A DNA stretch of 64,000 bases, taken from assembly GCA_022578965.1 (NCBI GenBank), contig MU400568.1, positions 124,001-188,000 of the forward strand, in the 5' to 3' direction. The DNA comes from Xylaria sp. FL1777. Lineage: Eukaryota; Ascomycota; Sordariomycetes; Xylariales; Xylariaceae. This document shows, in pieces, positions 1 through 12,710 of the stretch (position 1 is its first letter; every line of letters begins with the position of its first letter). Position numbers and translations under genes: made by a program. The notes under the pieces are model-generated. The model was not told the DNA's origin. It saw nothing but the letters and a program-made list of their open reading frames with translations, and ran no database searches.

Positions 1-1
1 C

Positions 2-2014
2 AGTCATATTCAAGAAACAGCCGGCCCTGATGAACGCACAGGGCCGACAGCTGGGATATGGAGCGTTGTTCACGCCTGGATGTGGGAGCTCCTCGGCGTT
101 TTGACTGCGATGGGAGTCCTTGGAGCGATATATGGTATATGTCGTCGTTATGATAGCCAGCGATTACCTGAATGGAGGTCTGCTACTATAAATCTCAACT
201 CTCTCATCGCAATCCTGTCGACGATCCTTCGAAACTTGCTGGTTTTCGTTTTGGCTGAGGTCATTGGCCAGGCGAAATGGGCCTATTTTCTTCGCACCAA
301 AGTCTTCGAAGAATATGGACCCCCCCGGCGACTGATTGCAATGGACCAGTTCGATAGTGCCACAAGAGGTTTGACTGGTGCATTACGTCTTTGGCCCATC
401 ATTTGCACAGATATTTCTACATCGATAGCAGTGGTCCTCCTGGTTTCTTCTTTAGGGATGGGATCATTCGTTCAACAAGCCACCCAAACGCAGAGCTGCC
501 ACTACCCCATGGATACAGTCAACGCATCGCTACCAATATCCCGCAACCTCACAGCAGGTTTGCCTGGTGATGGAGACAGTGTTCAGGGACCTCTCGACCT
601 TCCGAATCTAGAATCTGCTTTATCCTCTGCGGTTCATCTAGACAACGGGGAGGTTGGTCCGCCGGTAATAGTCACCTGCTTGACTGGAAATTGCACCTTT
701 TCGGATACATACCATACGCTTGGGGTATGTCACTCATGTGTCGACACCAGCTCGTTGATATCATCACGCAACTGGTCTCAGGTGATTGAGCAGGAGTATT
801 CCCCCATCAACAAAACATATACCTACAGAGCCAGCACGAACCACAGCTTACCAAATGGCATTGCTGTTGTATCGAGCGGCAATTTAACACAACTTGTCGC
901 TCAGGCAACGTGGGAAAGTTTGGACTGGGCGGACAGTCTTGTCGGCCCTGAGACGCGAGCTCTGTCGAAATGGGCATTCGCCAATGTTAGCATCCTTACA
1001 TCCAACTGGCATCGAGGACAATCCGGCTTCACCGAATATATTGCGGCAACTTGTACGATATATCCCTGCCTACGCTCTTATACGTCGGTTGTAACGAATG
1101 GAGAGCTACGAGAGACATTGGCCGGTACCATACCTGTAGCACCCAATGTGGTGGCTGCCTTGCCTAGCGATGTCACTATTGCCGATATACACAACATAGA
1201 TTGGCTAGACTGGAGCGCTATTCTTTATGGGACGAGTTCTGGCACTCATTTCCAGGCTGTTGCTCCGAACTGCTCTGCCAATAACCAGACAGTAGCGCAT
1301 ACAAACAAATCATTAGACGAGCATAGAGAACGCTTGTTGCTACTCCAGGCCGATTTCAATGGGAACAAACCGTTCATCGTTAATAATATCACAGCTCCTC
1401 GAGAATGCATCTACGGTATGGACGTGGTCGCATGGTCCGATTTCAACAATTTCATGATAGACGAGATATTCAACGGGACCTGTGATCTTTACTACATCTT
1501 TCGAGATAACACCACTCAATTAGATTGCCATGATGGTAAGTTTTGGCTAGCCGAGTACTACAACATGAGTGGCACAACGGCAGCTAAGGTAATGGACCAG
1601 ATGGGGGCCTTCACCGATCGCTTATCTAACAAGATGCGTATGGGGCTTCTCAACGAACCTTTCTTGGTATCAGGTCAAGTCCTTGCGACAACCGTGTGCA
1701 ATTCCATCGACTACAAATGGCTCTTGTTCCCGTTGATCCTCGTGGGAACCTCAAGCGGACTTCTTCTCTGGACGTTGCTTCAGAGTTACATACATCGAAG
1801 TCACGAGTTAATATGGAAAAGCTCAACGCTGCCACTCCTGTTCTATGCTGATCGTTTCGAAACTCCAGACGTCGAGGACAGGTCAGCTGACACACTTGAG
1901 ATATTGACTGATGGACCCGGAATCGCAATGGATTTGGCGCAGATGAGTTCAGAAGCCAAGCAGAGAAAAGCAAGGTTCCGCAAGTTTGAGACGGGCGTCT
2001 CGAACGATCCTTAG
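2..2014 (+). CDS. DUF3176 family membrane protein, 5' end outside window
   Basis: The reading frame is open from base 2, so the ATG at base 80 is not necessarily the start and the gene is probably cut by the window edge. From that ATG there are 644 codons. The N-terminal region has the layout of fungal DUF3176 proteins: a first hydrophobic stretch (LLGVLTAMGVLGAIYGI), then LPEW, then INLNSLIAILSTILRN leading into a second membrane segment, then KWAYF and FDSATRG. A third membrane segment (residues about 112-130) is followed by a roughly 400-residue loop rich in Cys and N-glycosylation sequons, which looks extracytoplasmic. A fourth segment (WLLFPLILVGTSSGLLLW) precedes a cytoplasmic tail. The function of DUF3176 is unknown. 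The family assignment is confident; the role is not inferred. Confidence 0.85.
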   Translation, partial: SHIQETAGPDERTGPTAGIWSVVHAWMWELLGVLTAMGVLGAIYGICRRYDSQRLPEWRSATINLNSLIAILSTILRNLLVFVLAEVIGQAKWAYFLRTKVFEEYGPPRRLIAMDQFDSATRGLTGALRLWPIICTDISTSIAVVLLVSSLGMGSFVQQATQTQSCHYPMDTVNASLPISRNLTAGLPGDGDSVQGPLDLPNLESALSSAVHLDNGEVGPPVIVTCLTGNCTFSDTYHTLGVCHSCVDTSSLISSRNWSQVIEQEYSPINKTYTYRASTNHSLPNGIAVVSSGNLTQLVAQATWESLDWADSLVGPETRALSKWAFANVSILTSNWHRGQSGFTEYIAATCTIYPCLRSYTSVVTNGELRETLAGTIPVAPNVVAALPSDVTIADIHNIDWLDWSAILYGTSSGTHFQAVAPNCSANNQTVAHTNKSLDEHRERLLLLQADFNGNKPFIVNNITAPRECIYGMDVVAWSDFNNFMIDEIFNGTCDLYYIFRDNTTQLDCHDGKFWLAEYYNMSGTTAAKVMDQMGAFTDRLSNKMRMGLLNEPFLVSGQVLATTVCNSIDYKWLLFPLILVGTSSGLLLWTLLQSYIHRSHELIWKSSTLPLLFYADRFETPDVEDRSADTLEILTDGPGIAMDLAQMSSEAKQRKARFRKFETGVSNDP

Positions 2015-2141
2015 CCAATGTCAAAGCGACAAAACTAAAGACGTCTATGTCGATGTTATGCCCCATCAACAACTGTCGAAGGTGGTCAGACTGCGTCTGT
2101 TCGTGACGCTAGCCAAGCTGCGACATTCTCCAGTCTAAGTA

Positions 2142-2264
2142 GAAGCGGCACCGTTCGGGGCAGGAGAAGCAACGTGACCCGGCGGCTCAACGGTTCAGTT
2201 TCCCTCAATACGGTGCACCGGTGGAGTCAACCTGCCGATGGCAAAACGGAGGCCCGGCGGCTAT
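2142..2264 (+). repeat. Dispersed repeat copy A (inverted partner at 45745-45866)
   Basis: About 122 bp matches the reverse complement of 45745-45866 with roughly a dozen differences by eye. Nearly all differences are C/T or A/G transitions, and about 60 bp around TGCACCGGTGGAGTC are identical. Both copies stay open in more than one frame, so the coding frame, if any, cannot be chosen. It sits just behind the DUF3176 gene. The rest of 2265-2537 is AT-rich, ends in a poly-A run, and holds nothing I recognise. Confidence 0.75.
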
Positions 2265-2537
2265 GGGGCCGCTACCGAGTACCTAATATTGCTATTAAAA
2301 CTATAGCAATGGTGTTTAGTGCGACTTTTAAGCCTTTACTTTTAAGTTCAAAACTGCTAATTATACAAATCATAACTCATTAATGTCGAGTTGCTTTTAA
2401 CCCGCTGTCCTAATTTAGATATACCACAGGTAATAAAGCACCGATATATCATGAGCATGTATCGGCAGATATTTCCGCTTGTTCCATCTTTGAACGGTTC
2501 GCGGTTTTAGCAGACCTAAAAAAAAAAAAGAGAGATA

Positions 2538-5506
2538 TCATAAGCTCAAATAATCCAGCTCGTACTTGCGAGGCGGCACGGCGACGTCGCTGCTAGTATG
2601 ACTGAGCCTAGTCTTGTCGGAGCTTTGTACGGACTCCTTGGGACTCGTGGGGGCGAGCGCACTAGCTCCTTTCTCGCTGTTCATCCACCCGAGACTAGCT
2701 GAGTCCTCGCGCTTATAACCCGACAGGCTCTTAGTGTCGATTTCGGGGCTAAGACCTGTGCTTAACGCTGCACTTCGAAGTGCGGTTGTAGATTCTTCTA
2801 TCCAATCTGCCATCGGCGAATCTAAGTCCGAGTTGGGCTGGCTTGCTGCGTGTAGACTATGAAGGCCCCAACCTTTGGCTGAGGGAGCCACTCGGAGGTA
2901 GTTGTCTGAGCCGTATTTACTCGGCGATATGCCATGATTAGGGTATATGCTATTTGCACCCATGTTGTAGAGCGAGTCTAGGTTTAAAAACGAGTCTGGT
3001 GGATCTTGAAATGTAGAGATCAGACTCGACATGTTATTCAAATGGTCCCCGTTGGGGTATTGGCTATAAGGGGGACTGAGGGGAGTATGAGAAAAGAGCC
3101 TCGGTCTAGCAGATTGAGAAGCAAGCCGGCTTTCAATCTCACAAGGGCGCTCGGTGTTCGGAAGAAAGGAGGAAAATAACTCGATATTTTTGCTTTGGGC
3201 TTCCCTATCATCCTTACCACGACTCCCGTCCTGCTCCCAAGACTTTACGTGATTATCTCGAGAGTTGCGTATATCGAAGTGCAGCTGTGTAAGAGCGGCT
3301 TGTATCAAATTTCCCATTTGGGCTGCAGGCTCGTATGAACGACTCATGCTCCGGAGGACGTCGGATAGTATTTCGAGAGACGAGAGATAAATTCGTCGAT
3401 TTGCCTCGTCCTTGCTCTGCGCAATCGCACCAAGCAAGGTGGTAGACGCAACTCCTATTGGCTGTAATCCTATCCAACACATCTTTCTAAAGTCGCACTT
3501 CTCCTTGGACTGAGAGACTATTTGGGCGAACTGGATAGCTGCTTTCGTACATACGCTGTGTGTCGGCTCAGTGGCGTTGTTGGTTTGGTTGTCTCCTAGC
3601 ATCGTGGGTATGTTTAGACTTGAGCCCTGAGCCTCCCGTGAGCGATGCAACAAGATTACGATGGCATGGTATTGCTCGTGAAGGAGAAAGTAACCACAAG
3701 GAGCAGTTCTGATATTGTCAGGTCCCCAGGTTAAATGGCTTGGAAGTCGCCGGTACCAGTCTCGAAGCTGTTCATCAAGTGCTAATACGTCTGCGGAAGC
3801 AATTTTCTCTGCCTCGTATGTAGTGAATGAAGCTACTCGGTTTAAATTGCGGCCAGGCCTTGCCCTAGTCAGATTCTTGACGATTCGGCCGGCTAAACCC
3901 ATGAGCTCAAAAAGCTGGTCATGAAGTTCTTCTTCAATTTCCTGGGCATCTCTCAGTACGCAAGTGCTATGCCCAAATGAATGAATCGTAGATGTGGCCG
4001 CCTTGGACGGTTCAAAGCCTATATCTCGGCTTTTTATGACTGTGGTCCGGCCGAAGAATACTGCCCAATATGTATCATAAAGGACGCATGCTTTCATCAC
4101 TCTACGCCGTAGGCGAAATTCTTGATCGGATAGTCCAAAATTGGTGCAGTCGATATGCAAACCTATATCAAAAGCGAGCCGATTTGCCATTCCTAGGTTT
4201 CTAAAAGTTAGCAGACTGCCAGGATTTCCTTTGCCCGTACCCCCGGCCGCTCACCTGTGTACATCCAACCTGTATTTTCTCTGCCAACACCGTACTCGAG
4301 GTCTCCTAGAAGTAAAAGCGCCTGGACACTTGAAACACCCATTGGTCTCTCTAAGTCCGTCTCGAGCATGTATTTAGCCTCTCGGTGTATAGCACTTTCG
4401 TGATTTCCTAGATTTATCCTGGCTATGTCGCAGCGGTCTTTGTTGGCAAATCGCCAGCCTAAGGCCAGCATTATAACATGTAGAAATGACGAGTAAAACT
4501 TGGGATTTTCAGATCCTCTGTCTGCTTCGAATGCAGCCTTGTCAACAACTTGTAGGATGCTGTTATGATGCTTCCAGAAATTCTGCATTAGGTAATCGTG
4601 AGTTTTGGGGGTGAGCGATCTGATTATACGTTCCGCTCGGCGGATTTGCTCGGGTGATTCACCGATCTCGTATTTATTACGAAGCTCAGCGTATATGTGG
4701 CAATTTGCAGTAGGGCCGAAGAATCGTAGGGTCCTCGGAAGTTGGCTGCATGAGTAATCTTCATCGAGAAAAAGTAATTGGTCCATAACATCTTCCCGTT
4801 TAAGATCTAGCTTTTGAGATGGTAGGTACTCTTCGTGAAGAGGCTCTGTTTCCACATGTGGCACATCGATGCTCACAAGGTCTTCCATAGGGTTCTCGGA
4901 CATAGCGAAATCTTCATGAGAGCATGGAGGTGATAATATGTGGTGATTTGTTATACTAGCGTCTGATTTTGAGCGTCGCCGAGCTTCGTGAGTTGGTATT
5001 CTGATCTCGTCCCCAGAGCCCGTATGTGTTTCATGTCTTGTCACTGGTGGATGTGTGGCTGGCGGAACAAATACACCTTTCTCTTCTAACATGCTCTCTA
5101 GCAATTCAATGCGAGCAGATAACGATGATACGTATGCCTTAGATATCGGTCTGGCATACACCGTCAGCATTTCCTACTTCTTATGGCTCTGGGTAAAAAG
5201 TATAAAAGGCGGAATTTCTCACCTACGACGTTCATCATCCATTTTTATTACACATTCCGTCCCAGATCGCTTGCATTGTGTACATTCTGATGCTCCCTTA
5301 GGAACCACACATCTTATACGACGATCTCTACATGAATAACAGGCAACAGAAGCTCGATGTCGAATGTGCTGCTTGCTGTTTCGTCTTAAAGTGCTGGTAC
5401 GCTGGGAGACGTTCTCTTGGCTTGAGATATCCATCTCCAGTCCATCAACCACTTCTTTGCTGGTAAAACCTGCCATTTTTGGAGCGTGGCCGTCGTCGAA
5501 TGACAC
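2538..5506 (-). CDS. Zn2Cys6 transcription factor with fungal-specific transcription factor domain
   Basis: Three exons give 944 aa: 5506-5223, 5150-4255, 4192-2538; introns of 72 and 62 nt restore one frame. Cys56, 59, 66, 75, 78 and 85 form the binuclear zinc cluster C-x2-C-x6-C-x8-C-x2-C-x6-C. It is followed by a basic linker and a short coiled coil (VSSLSARIELLESMLEEKG, about residues 100-118) for dimerisation. The second splice joins GWMYTG to MANRLAFDIGLH, the hallmark middle of the PF04082 fungal_trans domain. The Ser-rich C-terminal 200 residues are probably an activation region. It is a nuclear DNA-binding regulator; overall organisation resembles nirA/XlnR-type factors, but the target is not known. 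The monooxygenase and dehydrogenase genes beyond it on the same strand are possible targets (inference). Confidence 0.9.
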
Positions 5507-7882
5507 GTCGATTACTCAAAATCTTCGCTACAGAAAAACAAGAAAGTGCCATGAGGAAGGATCTGGGCAAACCGACTTCGGATCAGTGAAAGTGGCATAG
5601 AATGCGGGAAGAATGACTGCCTAAGTATTGGATGGTATGGTGATATGAGGTCTCCATTCCCCCACAAACCGTGTGCGAACAGACATGGGTAGAATGGGTC
5701 TTCCTCCACGCTTACCCCCATCTCTGGCCCCCATCTAAGCCAACAAGGCATATCCTTACCATGGCCATGGACCAAGGTCCCACGATCATCAGGCCAAAAC
5801 CTGGAGAGAGCTCGGTGTTGCAAGGCCAAGGTTATGTAATTTCTCAACCGCCTGTACGCATAGTATCAGTGGTTTAACCGGATCAAAATGTTGTGGACAA
5901 CTAGTCTAGTCGAGCCAAGTCAATGTGAAGCTAGAATTTCTACGTTTTCTTTCTTTGGTATTACCAGCGGCTTATATCCGAAAATTACGCTCTTAGCGAA
6001 AGATTCATATACTAAAGGCTGGTAGCACTGGACTGGACCTACCTCGGTGGTGAAGTGGAGGATAATATCCTCGTGCAGGAACATACGGGAGATAGTGTAG
6101 GTAGGTAGTGCGGGCTGTGTGCGGGATGGGCTAGAAGCAGTATAGGTTAGACTACTACTTCAAATTGGGCACTTTTAGTCCGGCAGAAGCAGGACCAACA
6201 TCACACACAGCAATAAAGACATCTAAGTTTTACTTTTTCCAAAATTATATATGTGTATTTACAAGAGAGGACTTCGCAATTAAAGATAGAATGACGCTAT
6301 AGAAAATATATTTATACTATTAGGTCGTCTTAAATCCCTTTCCCATTTCATTTAGCTGTTTGTTTGGTCTTGAAGTTAGGTATGTATAGGAGGGTCGAAG
6401 GGCGTTAGTCCCGCTCTTAAAGCCTAGGGTTCCCCTTTAGTGCGTTTTATTGACGTGGAAACGGCGAATACCGCCGGTACCTACCATGCGTCAAGCATGC
6501 TTGCGGAGTAGCCGGGGTGGCACCGGGGCCGGCTGACCTGCACTACTCCACTAGCATGTAGAATCGGCTGGTCCATCGGCTTGATAAAACGGGACTAGTC
6601 GTTGTGTGCTGTTTGTGGGGGACAGCATACGCAGTACACGCGGCTGCTGTCCCCGGTATACTAGTTATAGGTAATTTAATGTCAATAGCCAAGGTCATGA
6701 ACTGTTGCTTGAATTTTCGACAGGTCGGCGCGACTTATTAAGTACATGATGTGGATATATATCAGCGGTATATTAGAGTTAGTGTTTGAGAGGCGAGTGT
6801 CAACACCAATTCGCTGTACATTGGTATAGGGTTGTACTGGTATCAGTGTAGTTATATGGCTTTCGCCATTTACTACCTACGCAGTGTATAACACGAACAA
6901 TAGGACAATACGCGGCAGTTATACTTCTTTGGAACCCCAAGTAAGAAACACTAGTAAATTGAGCAGATGCTGACTCGCTAGAGCAGCCTTGGCAACCCGA
7001 GGAATGCCATCTAGAATACTTAGGAGAGCCAGTCCAATCTTCCGTCGGAGTCGTATTGTAGCAGCCGGTACAATGCATGGGAGTGCATTACAGCAGTTGC
7101 CGAGATCATCTCTACTTGTCCCAGGCACTATTAGCTTGGCGTCAAGTTTCCCCTATTCCCTGTTTATTTCCGACAACTGTGGTCGACCCCAGAATTTTTC
7201 AACGGTAGCTCCTAAGAAATGTTTTGCCCTAATTTCCAGCGAAGGGCTTCTCATTGTCATAACCATCTCGCGGGCATTCGTATGGCCCAAATTTCCAGGG
7301 TTGGGGCCCCTATTCAGGAGCTAGTCCTAGTTATGCTTACATAATCAATAGGAGCGCTGGGTGACATCTTTGAACCCATCCGAGGGCAATCGTAAAGCAA
7401 TGATTTAACGAATGCGAAATATGAATTTACTAGTTAGGATTATACTGATTTATACCCCTCTATGAGCTGTTTTGAATTCAATATCAGTGCAATCGTGCTT
7501 CTAAGGGATTCAAAGTCGACACAAGCGGTGATTGCTCACCACACCGCCGACGGCACTTCCGTGACGATAGTGGAAACTTCTTGTTAAATTAATTTCTCGT
7601 AGTGATCGTCGTCGCTGACTCCAAAGATATAGAAAGATGTTAGTGTTTGGTTTGAACCAGAAGCTAGCTAGAAGGCTTGAACATATTACAGGGTACAGCA
7701 TTGGACACCTAGGATAAAATATGTAGTCTGCGTATTAAGGCTCATTGTCGTAAGCTTTATTCAATTTTATTAGCATGATCTTCCTCATCCCTCACATTTA
7801 CTATCGCGTATATCTGAAACAGAAAATCCTTAGATCTGACAATTTTCCTTGAGGTTCATTCTACTTCCCCTTCTCAGTGAAT
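5507..7882. other. Intergenic, no supported gene
   Basis: About 2.4 kb between the regulator and the monooxygenase. Short open frames exist on both strands but none has a recognisable domain or consistent splice structure. It is mostly AT-rich apart from a GC-richer island at about 6460-6660 that contains a perfect hairpin, listed separately. Confidence 0.6.
6617..6654. repeat. Perfect 10-bp inverted repeat (hairpin) in GC-rich island
   Basis: GGGGACAGCA at 6617-6626 pairs perfectly with TGCTGTCCCC at 6645-6654 across an 18-nt loop. No gene is adjacent within 1 kb on either side. It could be a structural element or part of an eroded mobile element. Confidence 0.6.
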
Positions 7883-9742
7883 TTAGGAAAATCTGATTAT
7901 CGTACGTTCCTTGACCGTACCGCTCTTCGTGAGCAACTTCCTTTGAGCGGAGGTGGAAAGAGGGGGACTATCATCCTGCTCACGAATATAATAAGACCAA
8001 TCAGCGGTCTGGTCTAGTTCCGTCTGTGAGTAGCCGTTACCTAGCCACGCGAAGCGGTTGCCGGCGTAGGTGACTTCGAAGTCGTCTAGGCGTATATTCT
8101 TCATGCATTCAACGTAGTGTAATGTGCTTCCGGGCCACAGGGCGGTAATACGACCGCTATTCTTGTTTTTGTACCACGATTGGCACGGTTCGGTCCATAC
8201 TGTCCGATTCATGAAATAGTCTTTGTATTGTACGAAGTCCTTGACGGCCTCTTCTTTCGGGATAAATGTCTTCATGTTGGTTGTTTGATATTGGTCAATC
8301 AACTTGCATATCCAGTCGACTTGGGTCTCTATGCCATAGAGGACGGGGCCGTTACCGATTGGACAGTTAGGGCCTAGTATAGTTAAATAATTCGGAAAGC
8401 CGGCGACAGCTACCCCTAAATACGACTGGGGATCCGCCTCCCATTTATCTTGTAGGTTCTCTCCGGCATGTGAGACAATAGGGAAACGAGGGCGGAAGTT
8501 GGTATCAAAGCCAGTGGCACAAATGAGTACGTCGATGGGATACTCTTTTCCGTCATCACATAAGCAACCATGCTCAGTGAGGGAGTTAACTTGTCCGAAC
8601 ACAACCTCAACGTTGGGATTAGTCAATGACTCTAGATAATTGACACCCGGGGTGATTCGACGGCAACCGATGCTGACGTTGGGTATCAACTTCGATGACC
8701 AATTTGAATCGCCGAGCTTTTCGATCATTTGACCGTGACAATAGGCACGGGCCTCTTCTTGGATCTCGTGATTCTTTAAGAAGAGACTAAATAATCCGTT
8801 GAGTCCATTTTCAACACCCCTTCTGTATTCAAGAAGAGCACCAGGCTTATTCTCGAAGGCAGACCGTTCCTCCTCACTGAACAGACGTTGCTCAAGACCT
8901 GCAACTGGCGAAACCCAAGCAGGATTTCGAATGAAGGTCGTGACTTTGCTGCACTTGTCTCGAATCGCAGGTAGGACTTGGATTGCCGATGACCCATTGC
9001 CAATAAGACCAACATGCTTTCCTTCTAGTTCGACGGTTTCGTCCCACTTTGCTGTGTGTAAGAGTGTTCCCTTATAATCGTCCAGGCCTGGAATATTAGG
9101 CCAGTGCCAATGGTTAAGAATACCACCCGCATTGATTAAAATGTGGCAATGATCAGAAATAACTAGGTTGCTCGCTATATCCTTGATAGTTATGTCGTAC
9201 TCGTCCTTGTCGTTGTTCCAGTAAGCGCCAATGACTTGGTGTTGCAGGCGAACATACTGGTGTAGATTGTACTTCTGGGCAAACCCGTCAAAGTAATCAT
9301 ATATCTCTTGGGCTGGGGCATAAACTGATGACCAATCTAGTTTGGGCTCAAAACTCCATGTATAGTTGTGTGCCGGGACATCACATGCACATCTGGCTTT
9401 GTTAGTTATTCCGATGCCTTGATACATGTGGCACGATCAAAGAAAGACGTACCCTGGATACCGATTTTCGTACCACGTTCCTGATATACCTTGATTCTTC
9501 TCGTATATCGTCAAGCTGACGTTTTTGAAGTCCTTTTGAAGCTTGTAGGCTACTAGTAGGCCGGATGCCCCGGCTCCAATAACGACAATCCGTAAATATC
9601 TCTCGGCATGAATAGGACCTTCTAGCCGCTTGGCGGCAATTCGACCTGAAGGTGTGTCGTCGAATTGAAGTAGAAAGTCTGCCATTTCGAGCTTATGGGA
9701 AATTTCGCACCTCAAAGAGTGAGCGATCATTCGGAAGGACAC
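7883..9742 (-). CDS. Baeyer-Villiger-type flavin monooxygenase
   Basis: Two exons (9742-9453 and 9392-7883, 60-nt intron) encode 599 aa. The splice completes YENRYPG-CACDVPAHNYTW, a stretch typical of fungal cyclohexanone-monooxygenase-like proteins. The FAD Rossmann motif GAGASG is at residues 56-61. The BVMO fingerprint is present as YKGTLLHTAKWD (203-214), and the NADPH Rossmann motif GNGSSA at 228-233. The expected activity is NADPH- and O2-dependent insertion of oxygen next to a ketone to give an ester or lactone; the substrate cannot be read from sequence. An in-frame ATG at residue 20 is an alternative start. The aldehyde dehydrogenase lies 1.1 kb upstream on the same strand. No signal peptide or membrane anchor is seen, so a cytosolic enzyme is likely. 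Confidence 0.9.
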
Positions 9743-10838
9743 ATGCGATATTTACTATATAAAATAGCAGATAGGCCCAGGCCGTCAGTTCATGAAGGGA
9801 AGCCACCTAATATCTATATAACTCGCTTCCCGGATTTGGTAAAGAAATCGGAAATCACCATATACAGCATTCCCTATAATTACTTCCCAGTTCTTGCCTC
9901 CTGCGAGGAGCATGTTTCTGCTACGTCGGATAGGCATACCTAGAGTGTGTCAAGCAGCACGCATTTAGATAGTTCAGCACTCATTTTGGCTTACGTGAAC
10001 TTGCATTTAAAACGTCATGATGCATTGTATTCGCGGGTGTGTTACTCGTTCGGGAGCTTCGGTTCACTCCATGTGTCAATGTATTCCCAATCTAGTCAAT
10101 TGCATTTCTTGGACTTGAGATACTGAAGCTCTTCGAAGTCAAGATTCGTTGGTACCATGATGGTCCGGATTCCGCAAGATAAACCATACATGTGATTGCG
10201 CCCGAGTCGGGGAGAACTACTCATTGCGGTAACTTGGTACGAAAGTCTGATTGGATTATACTGGTGGGTAGACTAAGTGAGCAGCATGTCGATTAATTCG
10301 GGATACGCTTCCACCTGACTTCTAGTTCGTCTTGGCGTTTAGTGCCGTAGAGCTCCTTTCACGTTGTAGGCGAGCGACATCCAACGATGTACCAAAGAAT
10401 CTATAGAGTTGGTCGGCCACAACGGTCGTTCGCGGACTCCTGTTTTCCGAGTTCAATTAGTGAGCTCAAGGTCTTCTAATAGTACAAATCAAATGTGGAA
10501 TATGAGGATGATACTTTGCTATGAAGAGCGCAATGAGGTAGGTATGTGATTGGCCTAGCTTTTATACCTACCTACTTATTGGATTTCTATATGTGGAGTA
10601 CTGATCGCAAAGTCAAGACTTAATATCCCACGTCTCCAGCCTTTATAGCAGTTCTCCAAATCCTGTCAGAGGTCAAACCCGGCCATCATGCTCCCGAATT
10701 GTCTAATTTTGAAGATGGAAACGAATTTTTCGTGTTAAGACTCATTGGCCATCGTGCTTAGTAATCTGGATGGTCCATCAGGATTAGGTGTAATATGAGG
10801 ATAAAGTACCCGAGTTATCGTTCTTGACCCCGGTGGAA
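9743..10838. other. Intergenic between monooxygenase start and dehydrogenase stop
   Basis: About 1.1 kb, moderately AT-rich. It must hold the monooxygenase promoter and the dehydrogenase 3' end. I see no conserved gene and no clear TATA box or repeat in it. Confidence 0.55.
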
Positions 10839-12710
10839 TTAGTTATACGTGAGGTTAACCATAATAGTCTTAGGTTCCGTATAAGTTCGCAGTACATGTA
10901 TCGCGTTCTCACGTCCCGTACCGCTTTCCTTGGTACCCCCAAAAGGTGCTACTATAAAAGACACTATAATACTCGGAGTTAGTAGGTGTTATTATAAGCG
11001 TGATTTGTGAATATCTCCGAAAAATAAGAGATTTCCAAGATATGGTCTTGGCCGGAAAAGAGGCAGATATCTTCTAGAAGCTGCTAAAGCAAGAATAAAA
11101 TGATCACAAGATTGCTTACCGCTCACACAGTTGATACCAATCATACCGCTATCGATTTCAGACGAAATTCGCATCGCCCTATTGATATCCTGCGTGAATA
11201 CGCCAGCCATTAGTCCATAGTTAGTATCGTTGGCCTTCGCGATAATCTCCTCCTCTGTTTTGAACTTGTTAAGAATCGCAACAGGGCCGAAAATCTCGTT
11301 CTTGCAAATTTCCGCGTCCTCTGGCACGTCTGTGAATACCGTTGGCTCGATGAAAAAGCCCTGTAGCAGGCGAGAAGTCAGTGCACCATAAACCTCAAAT
11401 CTTCCATTAATACTGACCTGATCGCCAACCCTAGAACCACCAGTCAACAATGTGCCTTGATTTCGCCCCCTTTCCAGAAAGCCCGAAACTCTGTCGAACT
11501 GTGCCTTGTCTACTATTGGACCCATCAAGGTTTCAGCTGTATCCGGATCACCAATAGCCTTGGCTCGTTCCTCCATTGCCTGTTTATACTTTTCCACGAA
11601 TTTGTCGTAGATACCTTCCTGGACATACACTCTTGATGCCGCAAAGCATACTTGGCCCGAATTCATAGTGATGGCATTGACACACCAGCTGACAGCGTTT
11701 TCAAGGTTTGCATCATCGAACACAACGGCGGGACTCTTGCCACCAAGCTCCAGGGTCACACGCTTCAGATTACTCTTCGCCGCCGCCGCCTGTATCCTCC
11801 GGCCGGTTCCTGTCGATCCCGTAAAGCTTATCTTGCGTACTCGCATGTGGTTCGCTAGGAGAGCGCCAGTTGACCCGTCACCCGGGATTACCTGGAATAC
11901 ACCTGGTGGAAAGCCTGCCTCCTTAATAAGGGAACCGAGTGCCAATGCGCTGAAGGGTGTCTTCTCGGATGGTTTTAGGATAAAGCAATTACCCGTAGCA
12001 AGAGCAGGAGCTGATTTGAAAGCAGCAATAGCCAATGGAGCATTCCACTATTAGTCCTTTCAAAGTCAGTAATTGCCATACTCTCAGGCTTCCAAAACAT
12101 CCAAAACAATAAAATTTTCTAATAGATTACTCTAGCCCACAGGTATCGGGATTACTTACGGGAATTATGCCTGCTGTGACACCCAAGGGCTCGTTTTGCA
12201 CAATTTTTAGGAATCCATCGTCCTGGGGATATGATTCTCCGGCAAACTTATCGCACCAGCCAGCGAAGTATCGGAAAGCTCCAACAGCCTCCGTAGTCTC
12301 GATCACCCCAACGGAAGAAGATGGCGCGCCTAGACTCAAGCGCGACAATTCAGCAAGTTGGAGACGATGCTCATCAATCAGATCCGCAAGCTTAAGAAGG
12401 AGCTCTCTCTTCTTCGTTGCAGGTGTCTTTTTCCATGCGGGAAACGCTGCTTCGGCTGCAGCCACAGCAGCATCAACATCCTGTTCGCCGGCGAGCGCTA
12501 CATCATTGGCCAAGAGTGACACGTCTTTCGGATTGTAGACTTCTAATTTTTTGGGATTTTTCGCTTCAACGTACTGACTTTCCGTTAGTGTATACTCAAC
12601 ATTATGACCGAGTAATTCTGTACCTCATTGTTAATAAACAGTTTCTTGGGTAGATTTGACTTGCTCCATGGAAAAGTAGCGCTTCCAGTAGAAGCTGATT
12701 GTTGACTCAT
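10839..12710 (-). CDS. NAD(P)-dependent aldehyde dehydrogenase
   Basis: Four exons give 517 aa: 12710-12624, 12573-12160, 12047-11120 and 10963-10839. The small first exon encodes 29 residues ending FINNE and continues into YVEAKNPKKLEVYNP. The second junction restores GIIP-WNAPLAIAAFKSAPALA. The third intron (156 nt) has a perfect TACTAAC branch site and restores the end PFGGTKESGTGREN plus YTEPKTIMVNL. Catalytic Glu267 (LELGGKSP) and Cys301 (NSGQVC) are both present and the length is normal for the family. It oxidises an aldehyde to an acid, probably in the cytosol. For exon 4 an acceptor 12 nt further on also stays in frame; I chose the first because it gives the usual spacing between INCVS and PFGG. 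The nearby monooxygenase suggests a shared pathway (inference). Confidence 0.9.

Noticed and set aside
5512..5847. 111-codon minus-strand frame directly upstream of the Zn2Cys6 factor
   Set aside because: No homology-like content; the factor starts cleanly at 5506 and the frame does not splice into it.
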